Translations under genes and position numbers: made by a program
Shown here: positions 24,738 through 33,797 of the stretch, piece by piece
Layout of the letters: every line of letters begins with the position of its first letter
Position numbering within the stretch: position 1 is the first letter of the stretch
NCBI GenBank assembly: GCA_036245525.1
Contig: BTPG01000003.1
Coordinates: 188,206,804 to 188,270,803 of the forward strand
Source: Semisulcospira habei
Lineage: Eukaryota; Mollusca; Gastropoda; Semisulcospiridae
Direction: 5' to 3'
DNA: 64,000 nt
Notes under the pieces: model-generated
Database searches by the model: none
What the model saw: only the letters and a program-made list of their open reading frames with translations
Told to the model about the DNA's origin: nothing

Positions 24738-25379
24738 CATAGCTGCCAACCCTCCCGATTTTATCGGGAATTTCCCGATTTTTTTTCAAGTCCCGATTTT
24801 CCATTTTTTTGTACATTTTTCCAGATTTTCAGATTTTCAAGTTTTGTTTGAAAATTCGAGGCATTTTGGCGTACCGCTCCTAGTCAAGCGCCTGTAGTTG
24901 AGAGCCTGCCGCTATACTGTACCGCTAAGCTTTCGGGGACCCACAGCCAGTCTTGATTATGCATGCGCAGCAAATTTGCATCCATTCTGTGTTTGTTCCT
25001 GTTCCTTCGAAATTGCCCTGAGCGATTTTCACAAGTGTTATTTTCGATTTTCAACAAAATGATGCCTCCAAAGAAGCAGAAGTGGTTGGTGAAGTTCCAT
25101 CCAGACTACAAGCGTTCCTTGCATCATCGACGAATCGAGAAAGGGCGAACACTTTGCCGTTTGTAAAATGTGCCAGGCGGACATAAACATCGCTGCACAG
25201 TAAACCTAGGCGGGCTGACGCGCACTGTGTTTGATTATTCGGCTGGAACATGGTGCGTACCCCCCCCCCCCCCCTCCCCCCCCTTCCCCGTTGTTTGATT
25301 TTTCGGCACCTGGAAGCAAGGGCTAGCATCATGGAGGCCGCAGCTCAGGATTTTCGTTGCCTCAAGGTTGGCAGCTATG
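24738..25379 (+). mobile_element. hAT-like non-autonomous element with BED-like start
   Basis: The ends CATAGCTGCCAACC and GGTTGGCAGCTATG are exact inverted repeats. TGTTAG flanks both sides (24732-24737 and 25380-25385) as a target-site duplication of at least 6 bp. At 25060 a Met opens a short frame, MMPPKKQKWLVKFHPDYK, ending at 25166. This looks like the beginning of a BED-type zinc finger region, and the downstream CKMCQADINIAAQ-like sequence is in a shifted frame. The interpretation is an internally deleted hAT relative; 642 bp is too short for a transposase. Confidence 0.65.
25060..25166 (+). pseudogene. Remnant of hAT-like transposase N-terminus
   Basis: Begins MMPPKKQKWLVKFHPDYKRS and stops after 35 codons. 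The following sequence, in another frame, contains a Cys-x2-Cys pair (CKMCQADI-like) as expected for a BED finger. The lack of any downstream catalytic core makes it a relic. It lies in the middle of the 642-bp element. Confidence 0.45.
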
Positions 25380-25453
25380 TGTTAGAACACTTACTTATGG
25401 GAAAGGTCAAGATCATAAATGTTAGATTAATGATGTTGATCAGCCATGCACAT

Positions 25454-26416
25454 GAGACGTAAGGGTTTTGCCATTCTTGTTTTGCTTGGTGTTGGTGCCT
25501 ATTATTGAAACTCAACGTGAGACCCCCACCCTCCACGCCTGCTGCATCCACCAGTCATTTGAGTTTCATCCAGTTGTGAAAAGGTTTACCCACCCACTCA
25601 ACCACCAGCCAAGAAAGTGGACCAGTGGTGAAAAGGTCTCAGGTTAAATTGTTCCAAACCAACAGTTGGAAGAAGGAACCTAGGCCATACCAGGTCCCCC
25701 ACCCCCCACCCTCCCACCCCCCCCACCCCCCCCCCCCCCCCCCCCCCCACACACACACACAAACACACACACATTTATTGATCTAGGTAGGTATCATATC
25801 GATACACAGTCACTGTCAGTATTAGCATTAGTGTACAGTTGTTTACATGGACAAAACCATCTTTTGTGCAGTTGGTTTACTGTATATTGGTTGTCTGTGC
25901 AACTGGTACTGTACATTTGTTCTAACTGGTACTGTACATTTGTTCCAAATTGATGCAACAAGTTCACTGCTAACAGGTAGAACATTGGGTGTGGAGTGTC
26001 ACTTTGTTGCGTTAATGGCAACCTTTGTTTTACATGATGATACAAGCTTTTGAAATTTAGGAGCCTGATACCACGATTTATAAAAATGTCGAGATAAAAG
26101 CTGAGACATGAGTAATCAAGGCTTTTATCAGGCATCAAGACATTTTTGTAAATCGTGATATTGGACTTGTAAATCTCAATAACGTTTGTATTGCTCAAGA
26201 AGCGGATATAAAGCTTGAGAAAGTGTGAGCATAGTAAGTCATAAAACTTCCCATTCATTTAGCCCCTCTGTGTGAGACAGCTAGAAGTAGAACAGCCATT
26301 GTCAGATCAACTTTTCAGCTTTCTTGTCTTTTCTCAGTGCGCTAGATAGTAAGTGATCTGATTTTATAATTTTATCTTGATGAAACTACTATATTGTTTT
26401 GAACCATTTGATTCTT
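25454..26416. other. Intron with poly-C/CA tract and a small palindrome
   Basis: Poly-C with CA repeats at 25697-25775. A partial tandem duplication 'aactggtactgtacatttgttc' lies at 25901-25948. An inverted repeat at 26069-26162 pairs ACGATTTATAAAAATGTC with GACATTTTTGTAAATCGT, and inside it GATAAAAGC with GCTTTTATC. No gene seen; the minus-strand 154-codon frame here has no recognisable content. Confidence 0.55.
26069..26162. repeat. Small foldback repeat
   Basis: The outer arms CACGATTTATAAAAATGTC and GACATTTTTGTAAATCGTG are complementary, and a second inner stem GATAAAAGC/GCTTTTATC lies between them. It is about 94 bp and may be a minimal MITE; no second copy was noticed in the window. 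Confidence 0.65.
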
Positions 26417-26613
26417 TTAACTTCTTCAGCCCGGCAGCCGTATTTCCCAAATTTTGGAGGCGTCATCTAACGACTATGCACCAGTTTCAGGAGATTGAAG
26501 GGCAGTGCCAGATTAGCTTGGCACCTGTCAGCGCCAAGCTAATCTGGCACTGCCCTTGAATTATCATGGTCGATCCATCTCCTGCTGTAGTGCGTAAGGG
26601 CTGAATGGGTTAA
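26417..26613. mobile_element. Foldback MITE, TTAACCC subfamily B (copy 2, reverse)
   Basis: It ends CTGAATGGGTTAA on the right and has the same sequence in reverse relative to 17760-17999. The inner hairpin arms AGGGCAGTGCCAGATTAGCT and AGCTAATCTGGCACTGCCCT pair perfectly over 20 bases. Confidence 0.8.
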
Positions 26614-26794
26614 AATTCTACATTTGCTCGAGTGACATCAAGGCTATGAGGTCAGTTGACATTGGATGGTCAAGCCCAGTATCATTTTAATCAGTAACAC
26701 TGTGAACTTATCATAGTTTCAAATGAGCAATAATATTTCTTATTTTCTTCAGTGTTCCAGCTGGTTTCAATCTCACATTTATTTTTTCCCCCAG

Positions 26795-26901
26795 GAACTC
26801 GATACATGTCAACCCCGGCTTTCACATCTTTAAATGCCAAGTTGGGGAATCTGGTGGTTGATTCTGTGTCTATCAACAGTGGCTATACCTCCAAAGTCAT
26901 G
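26795..26901 (+). CDS. PMCA: PMCA exon: start of nucleotide-binding domain
   Basis: It begins with GA, completing the Gly codon from 22330, and ends with ATG complete before gtaaga at 26902. It encodes 36 residues, with GTRYMSTPAFTSLN at the start and SVSINSGYTSKVM at the end. The latter corresponds to the conserved (S/A)INSAYTSK segment that follows the phosphorylation exon in animal PMCAs. The first half is variable in the family. The acceptor tttttcccccag is strong. Confidence 0.92.
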
Positions 26902-29900
26902 GTAAGAAGACACATGTTTCAGTGATGACATGCTCACTTCAAATGATGTATGCTCATTGTTATTCTTCAGTGTCTAGCAGGTCCACCTGCTAGACACCCG
27001 AGGTACTGGGTTGACCACGCAAGTTTGTAAACCTCAGTGTCTGTCTAGGTTTTTATATCTAGGCAGACCCTGAGACTAGTCAACAGAATTAACTCTCACT
27101 TGAGTTGTCTATAGTCTTCATAACTGCCTTGCACATGACCACTATGTTGATCTGTTGGTGTCGACTTTAGCCGCCAAGAGATTACTTCCCCTAGAACACT
27201 ATTGACGGTGAGATACACCTAGCCAGTGTTCACAGTGCGTGGGACACGTTATCACCTCATTTCCGACTACCCTTGAATTATCATGATCAATCTATCTCCT
27301 GCTGCAGGGTAGCTATTTTTGTCGCTGAATGTGTTGTTGCTATGCGTCACTTTGCATGCGCACCTGATCCAGAAATGAACTTAGCAAATGATTACTTAGT
27401 GGCAGAGTACATAAGACAGAAAAAGTAGGCCAAGAGCTAAAAAGTGTTTTGTGCCTCAGAGACACTTTTGTCTTGCTTACCGTTGACCTCCATAAGTGCC
27501 AATGTAGCCGAATAAAGATATATATTATAAGGCACTTAATTGCTACAGTGGAAAATAGTACTGTAATCAATTGCTCATTCTTGTCAGTTTCCTCAATGGT
27601 CATTGAGTGGCATTTCAGCTTTAAAGATTAATTTGTCCAGCTAAAGCAGAATGTTGCGATTATGACCCCTCTTGTGTTTCACAGCATGCTCATATGATTA
27701 TTGTAATGAAAGATAAAAAATGATGTCAAACATAACTGCTAGTCCACTGACATATTTTGGGATGCATCGTCTGTGTACTGCATTGTTTTGCAAGTATGCT
27801 TTTGACTGAGCGTGTGTGTTTTCACAAAAGTTTCAGAGAAATGGCTACTGGGAATTTTCAGAAAACCAGGTCATTTATTACTGAGGTGTCACTGAATAAG
27901 ATACACATATAATCTCCACTGTTGCAGTTAGTTTCTTTCTTCATTGTACAGTCGAACCTCCAATAAACGGTCACCCCTGTTGCCAAGAAAAAGTAAAAAT
28001 AATAATTACGGTATTTATAATGCGCTTATCTTATAATAATTATACCTCTAAGCGCGCACTCACAACTCACGCACGCATGCGCACGCTTTAGACAATGACT
28101 CACGTACCACAAATAGTGAAATTCATTACGACGGTCAGCTTGGGGTGGGGAGGGTGGTGATATAGTGCTAAAACTGTTGAAAGAGGTGAGTTTTGAGGGC
28201 GGACTGGAAGGAGGAGAGAGAGTGTTTCTGACGGAGAGAGAGTGGGAGAGTGTTCCAGGTGAATGGACCATAGACGGAGAAGGAGCGGGGGCCGAAAGTG
28301 TTGAGTTTGGTGCGAGGAATGTGGATGCGGAGAGGGTTGGAGGCAAAGTGTCTGTAAATGGCAGCTGACTGTTCAAGGGAGGTTTATGAAAACAGATCTA
28401 GGCGGGGTTGTGACACTCGGATAGGAGCTTATAGATATGCCATCATCAAAACGGGACCACCATCGGCCTCTTTACACTTCTGTGAAGTGTGATACATGTG
28501 CTAGTGACGCCAATGTTTTGTTATCTTCAGTGATGAAAGAAAATAAAATTGTGCTTGTGTGTACTAGTACGCGAGGGAGAAAGAGCGACGCACGTCGATG
28601 TGTGTCTACCGTATTCTTGTCTTAATCAGATAGGATAGGAGGGGGCTGATGGTGGAGTAAAGAGGGCATGGCACTGACATGAGCCGCGGTCAGTATCCCA
28701 TCACCTTATTGTCCGGATATTTACCGAGCGGAGGCAAAATGCGTTGCTTTTTTTCCTGCCTATGTGTAACCTTTTTTTTTTCTCACCATTTTTTTCCCTA
28801 GGCTTAACACCTGCATGTGTAGCATGGAATTGTTAGAACCGACTTCACGGTTTGTGGTCAGTATATAGAAACCAAAAAAATCGTTCATTTCAGTACTAAC
28901 TGGCAGCCACTGATTTGTTTTGATGCCTTGATTTCTTGACTGGCCGTGGAATTCATAGATCTCGTGAAAAAACGATTGTTCTAGATATGTATCAGTCTCT
29001 GAAAAGTATAAACACAAAGACCCGCCTTTTTGGTGCAAGTGCGCTCTAGATTCTCATGAGCCCCTGCGGTCAGCTGCAGGGCACATGAGTCTGAATGTCT
29101 GTTCACTGGCCTACAAGTCAATCTCAGCACTGTTATGCAACCCACCATATAGTGTACAAGTGCTGAGATGGATTTGGAGGCCTGCGGTACTTACGCGCTT
29201 TTGTGCACTTACGCACTCAGTTCTCATGACCCCCTTTCACCTGCAGGGGCACGTGAAAGTTTCTGCCAAGCTGGTGTGCTGGGCAAAAGAGCAGTCAAAT
29301 TCTGGTAATCAGAAGATTATGTGATCGCACAGTAAACCGACTACAAAAAGATATGTGAACATGGTCGGGTAGATAGAATGACCCTTGTTATGGACCGCAT
29401 ACACAGCTGGCAAGTCAGTGGCATGTCCGTTATTGCACAGTGACATGATGTCTGGGCTTTGAGTGTGTAGCTGTTGGCTAGGTGTCAAGCGAGCAGTCAC
29501 TGACCCGTCACGCATGATGGCTTTACAGCGCCAGTCTGGCTGTGGCCATAAATTTAAGGTATTTTTGCCATGTTTGGCTCCAATACGCTGACCGGTGACC
29601 GTTCAAAGGAGGTTCTGCTGTAATGTACACAAACCAAGAGGAATCACTCAGCGCCGGACAGACAACAGATAGATCCCCTGCCCCTGCCTATCAGGCACCC
29701 AATCTTTGTGTACAATTCTGCCAGCGCTAGCCTCACCTATCTGGTTTGTGAGTATCTGCTGTAATGATTTTACAATTTTCTTACAATAACAGATTATTTA
29801 ACCACCACTGCTGCTGATCTCTCAGATTGGACCTTTTTTGTATCAGGCCGCCAGAGTATGAATATAAATCTTTAAATGTTACTATTGTTTCACTGTCGGC

Positions 29901-30033
29901 CTTTAGGTGAGTAACCAGCAAAGTTTGCTCTGAGAAGTGGTCGCCTGAAACAGTTTTACTGTACCAATAGGATAAAAGGTCTCCTAGTATTTTGTTTTGT
30001 CTGAAATTGGCTTTATTCGTCTTCTGCTTGCAG
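26902..30033. other. Intron with dispersed repeats
   Basis: A partial subfamily-B MITE end (ACCCTTGAATTATCATGATC) lies at 27268-27330. At about 28000-28440 there is a probable dispersed repeat: an AT-rich TTTATAATGCGCTTATCTTA end followed by a purine-rich GGAGAGAGTG.. body. At 29050-29080 lies a short CTGCGGTCAGCTGCAG-type palindrome. No host exon was found; the open frames at 28026-28376 are shadows of the purine-rich repeat. Confidence 0.5.
28000..28440 (-). repeat. Probable dispersed retroposon-type repeat
   Basis: On the minus strand the sequence ends in ATAAGCGCATTATAAATACC followed by AT-rich sequence. This resembles the 3' ends of many invertebrate SINE/LINE families (compare GCGCCATATAAATACTATGT at the end of the SINE near 38670). 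The body is a strongly purine-biased block. I cannot fix the 5' limit. Confidence 0.4.
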
Positions 30034-30275
30034 GCACCAGAGCAGGAGGGTGAGCTCCCCAAGCAGCTTGGCAACAAGACAGAATGTGGTCTTTTGGGCT
30101 TTGTTCTTGACCTGAAGCAGAGCTATGAAGCTGTCCGTGAACGGCATCCTGAGGAGACCCTGATAAAAGTGTACACATTCAATTCTGTGCGCAAATCGAT
30201 GAGCACTGTGATAGGATTGGGCAGTGGCAACTATCGACTGTACACCAAGGGTGCATCAGAGATTGTCCTGAAAAA
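30034..30275 (+). CDS. PMCA: PMCA exon: nucleotide-binding domain core
   Basis: The exon encodes 80 residues of the N domain: [17 protein letters not shown], then [14 protein letters not shown], ending [10 protein letters not shown], where the KGAS lysine region contacts ATP. The acceptor cttgcag is good; the donor gtaagt begins at 30276. Two bases (AA) of a Lys codon are left for the next exon to complete. Conservation with animal PMCAs is high throughout, with no missing catalytic residue. Confidence 0.97.
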
Positions 30276-30606
30276 GTAAGTTTCTTTTTATTTTTTCAAG
30301 CCTCAGGACACATAGTTGCCAGTGGTATGCCAGAAAAACATCTGTTACTTTTCTAAATATTTTGTGACTTCCTCTGCAATTTGGATGAATTTTGGCACAC
30401 ATGAAATAGCAAAAGGGAGTCTAGGTACAAAGGTTGTCCTTCTGTCATCAGTTGTCTATCCATTGTCCATCTGTCATCCTTAATGTTTTCTTTTTTCAGA
30501 GACTATGCAAGCCACAGACTTTATCTTAGTCCATGCCCATGTCAGACAGCTGTTATAGAAATTATTGGTGTCTATTATTCTGATGCAAGTGTGTGTCTTT
30601 TTTCAG
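30276..30606. other. Short intron containing an R1 head fragment
   Basis: A 331-bp intron. A fragment at about 30393-30520 resembles the R1 head (TTTTGGCACACATGAAATAG .. AGCAAAAGGGAG) followed by the 'gtccatctgtcatcc' part. The rest is pyrimidine-rich and ends in the acceptor ttttttcag. Confidence 0.6.
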
Positions 30607-30749
30607 GTGTAACTTTATTATTGATAAAGATGGTGTGGCCCAGCCGTTCACAGCTGTCCAGCAGGAGGAACTAGTAAAGAATGTGATTGAACCTATGGCC
30701 AGCGATGGACTGCGCACAATCTGTATGGCTTACAAGGACTTTGTCAAAG
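30607..30749 (+). CDS. PMCA: PMCA exon: N-domain continuation (DGLRTICMAY)
   Basis: The first base completes Lys from the previous exon. The encoded segment runs through a variable DKDGVAQPF stretch to VKNVIEPMASDGLRTICMAYKDF, which is diagnostic of PMCAs. The donor gtcagc at 30750 leaves a G that joins AA at 38760 to give Glu. The downstream intron starts with only 42 bases before the first DIRS element. Confidence 0.96.
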
Positions 30750-30791
30750 GTCAGCTGTTGGTTAGATCACAGACCTCGCACAGAGCTTATA

Positions 30792-30998
30792 TTTGTTTCT
30801 TCAAAAACATTACCGATGACATTACTGTCTGGAAGTGTCAACTACTTACCCAATTTTAGCCTAAGAACTTGTTGTGTTCCTACACAACCCGGGAGGCACT
30901 CGGGGAACCCTAACTAGGGCTGAGAGTAGCCTCCCTTCCTTGCCCAAAAACGGGCATTCACCACGTGGCCCAATCACAATCAGTCATCGATACTTAGC
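30792..30998 (+). repeat. DIRS copy 1 left inverted terminal repeat
   Basis: Complementary to 37033-37222 almost base for base from TACCGATGACATTACTG through ATACTTAGC. Its outer ~20 bases (TTTGTTTCTTCAAAAACAT) differ from the right end but are found complemented in the internal region at 36920-36941. Confidence 0.92.
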
Positions 30999-31221
30999 TC
31001 TTGTGAGCAGACGTGTTTTAGCCTAGGAAATTTACCGGTTCTTAAAGGGCCGGTCGTCTTACTCTACTTCTGGACTTCGTACGTCACTACCGGAATTCTA
31101 ACTGTTCTTCCATCGGAAACTCAGTGTTTTCTTCCCGACGCTCCCTGCTGTGGTTGTGTTGTGCTCTATTCAGCGTGGATCTACTTGGGATTTTTTACCT
31201 TCTTCGTGTGCCTTGGACGCC

Positions 31222-33797
31222 ATGGATATATCTCTTCCCGTCCACGCATCTCAGGAGAGGTAACATATCGGCCCCAGCCCTTGGCTGGCCCCGGACCGGG
31301 TGCCTGCTTCGGTTTGTGGCTTCAATTTGTGGCTACGCTTCGATCGTATAGATTCGCGCCGATCTCTCGTGTTTCGTTGGCGGGGCTTCGTCGTGCCTGC
31401 GCCCGGTCGATAGTCATGTCTGATTTATGTTACAGTAACCAAGTCCTTACTTGCCCGCAGTGCGGAGATTTCCAATGGCCTAGCGATAAGCACAAGTTAT
31501 GCCTTCCTTGTATGGGATGCGCATCGGACCATTCTTGCGAGATTTGTGTAACCTGGCCTGAACAAGTTTGGTCCCAGTTGTGGAAATTTTACCGGCGCGA
31601 GCGCCCGACTCCGGTTACGGACCGGCAGTCCTTTTTGGAACCCCCGACCATTCCCGGCGTTTTAACTAAACACTCTCGATCTGACCTGGGGGATCGGACG
31701 ACACGTGGGACACATGAGTTTAGCTCTTCAAACAGGACTGCATCTTCTGTGACTCACACTCGATCTAAGCCCGCTGACTCTTACGGAGAGACAGCACGAG
31801 GGCAGAGTGCTCGCCATACGGTGGCAAGCCTACGGAGACGCGATTCACGCCGTCATTTGTCCATCAGTCCTGAGAGGTCTCGCAAGGATACACCCGCTGA
31901 CTCTTACGGAGAGACAGCACGAGGGCAGAGTGCTCGCCATACGGAGGCAAGCCTACAGAGACGCGATCCACGCCGTCATTTGTCCGTCAGTCCTAAGAGA
32001 TCTCGCAAGGATAAGCCCACTGACTCTTATGGAGAGACAGCACGAGGGCAGAGTGCTCGCCATACGGAGGCAAGCCTACAGAGACGCGATCCACGCCGTC
32101 ATTTGTCCGTCAGTCCTGAGAGGTCTCGCAAGGATACGCCCGCTGACTCTTACGGAGAGACAGCACTAGGGCAGAGTGCCTACCTTATGGAGGTAGGTCA
32201 GCCGAGACACGTGTCTAAACAGCGTAGGTCTTCCAACAGTCCTCACATCTCTCATTCGGCCAGCAATTCTAGATGCTTTGGCGCAGCTACTTATGATCAG
32301 AGGAAGCAACCTGATATGCTACGCAACGGCCGTCACAACTTCCAACCAGCGTCCTTGTTGTATTCGTCTCCTTCGCGAGCTTCGGACCCGAGCTTCACCT
32401 CTTCCCAGTTACATCGTCGCAGTCGTCCGCGTCGTCGCAGTCACTCCCGTCGTCGCCGCCGCTCCCATCTTCGCAGCCGCTCCTGTTCTCGCAGTCGCTC
32501 CAACCGGGACAGGCGCATGGCTCACTCCAGGTCCCCGTCTCCTGTTCGCGTTTTGCCCCCACCCCCGCCTCACCCACACCAGCGGACGCGATGCTCGCCG
32601 ACGGCTACACATCAACACCAGAGGATGCGATGCTCCCCGGCAGCTACCTTCTCTCGTCGTGACGTGGCTCGACCGATATCCACCAACGTCAATCCTCACC
32701 GGACTTCGCTTCCTACGCGGGATGAGGAGACTCTTAGTCTTCTCCCGGAGGATTCAGTTTCGGGCCTACTTGGTATGGACAGCTCCTCGTCTCACTATAC
32801 GGTGTCGGATGATACTGCATCACCTAGACTCCCTTCTACGTCACGCACGGAAACGCTTCTCGGCATTGATGAAGCAGCTCGACTCATCACGGCTGCACTG
32901 CCCAAGGACGCGTGTCCCTCGTCGCCCCCACTCAAGAGGAAGGTGTCTGCCTTTGTCGACTCTGGCCGTCCACAGAAGAGGTTCAAGTCTTTACCGCAGC
33001 CCCCTGGTTTTAAGGATTTGAGAGATTCCTTTTCCGCTTACCTACAGACAGATTCCCAGGAGTATCTTTTCTTCTCTGATCGCAAGTGGCCAGCTGACCT
33101 AGACATCTCCTTCCGCCAATCCTGGTATGCGGGACATTCACAGTCCTTTAGCTGTCAGCTTCCATCGTTGGACCCTCAATCGATATCCCAGCTTGGCGGT
33201 ACCAATCAGCTGAGACACACCCTCCCTCGTGGGTTGGATAAGACGGCATCACTAGTGCGGAACTCCTTGGCCTGTGCTGGTTTTCTAGAGCTTCTCACTC
33301 AAGGTTTAATCCGTCGCATCGAGGACGCTTGGCAACCATCGCTTACACCCTTACTTGGTGACCTTCTCGCCCTCGGGGTTGCGGCAAATCGGGCAGCGTA
33401 TCACTCATCGGTCAACACAATGGCGGCAGCATCCAACTGTGACCTCATGCGTCGTGATGCAGTCTTACTCGCCTGTCGCGGTATGCCTCCCGATCTGAAG
33501 ACACAGCTGCGTCGTGCCCCCCTTGGTGGACCACTCCTCTTCGGTGACACCTGGCAGAAGGTGAAGGACGGCAATCCGGACCGCTGGCCCAGCCGTGTTA
33601 CAGCCTCACGCTTTCACTCCGCCCGCAAGGCCGTGGGTCGCGCCCTGCGGACTTCCAGACCCGCTTCATCCTTCACTCCAGCTTCCGCCAAGACGTCCCG
33701 GCGGTTCCCCGCCTTCGGCCGTGCTAGACCAGTTAGGACCTCTGTCCCCGCTTGGCCCAGGTCTGCCCGCCGCCGTGGGCGCGGGCGGGCTCCCTGA
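31222..33797 (+). CDS. DIRS copy 1 gag-like protein (spliced 5' intron)
   Basis: Likely structural/nucleic-acid-binding ORF1 of the element. I favour a spliced model: ATG at 31222, first exon to 31259, intron 31260-31435 (gtaaca..ttacag), then 31436-33797, giving about 799 residues. The same 38-nt exon and junction codon (AG|T) exist in copy 2, with matching peptides (P-V-x-x-SQESN-x-V-x-TC), which supports real splicing. Without splicing the frame is open from 31161. Domains: a Cys-rich N-terminus (CPQC..CLPCMGC..CEIC) and the start of an SR-like region with 41-residue repeats. Then comes a long Arg/Ser-rich tract, the conserved DEETLSLLPEDSVSGLL, and a C-terminal block (VSAFVDSGRPQKRFKSLPQP; RKWPADLDISFRQSWYAGHS) shared with copy 2. 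It overlaps the RT gene by about 200 bp. Confidence 0.82.
31773..32185 (+). repeat. 123-bp coding minisatellite in gag
   Basis: GCTGACTCTTACGGAGAGAC recurs at 31773, 31896, 32019 (as ACTGACTC) and 32142, exactly 123 bp apart. The array is three full units and a partial fourth. It encodes 41-residue repeats starting ADSYGETARGQSARHT and ending SRKD, so frame is preserved and the array can expand or contract without breaking gag. Related but longer-period units occur in copy 2 and diverged ones in the third element. Confidence 0.93.

Larger units (their letters stand above)
23396..25453. repeat. R1 repeat block 7 (two fused copies, one nested element)
   Basis: It starts without a proper head ('gggaaactttaacattggc'). 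A second head (GGGCTATGTGCAATAGCAAA) appears inside at about 24078, so two copies are fused. The foot (CATGCACATGAGACGTAAGG) is at about 25446. An AAAGGTCAAGGTCA site is at 24255. The second copy is interrupted by the hAT-like element at 24738-25379. Confidence 0.65.

Noticed and set aside
27449..27631. Short frame in the PMCA intron as a possible extra exon
   Set aside because: The flanking PMCA exons already join in phase with continuous family sequence; no suitable splice borders.
32278..33021. Long open frames overlapping gag on both strands
   Set aside because: Low-complexity Arg/Val/Ala-rich shadows of the GC-rich SR-like gag sequence; gag is supported by conservation between copies.
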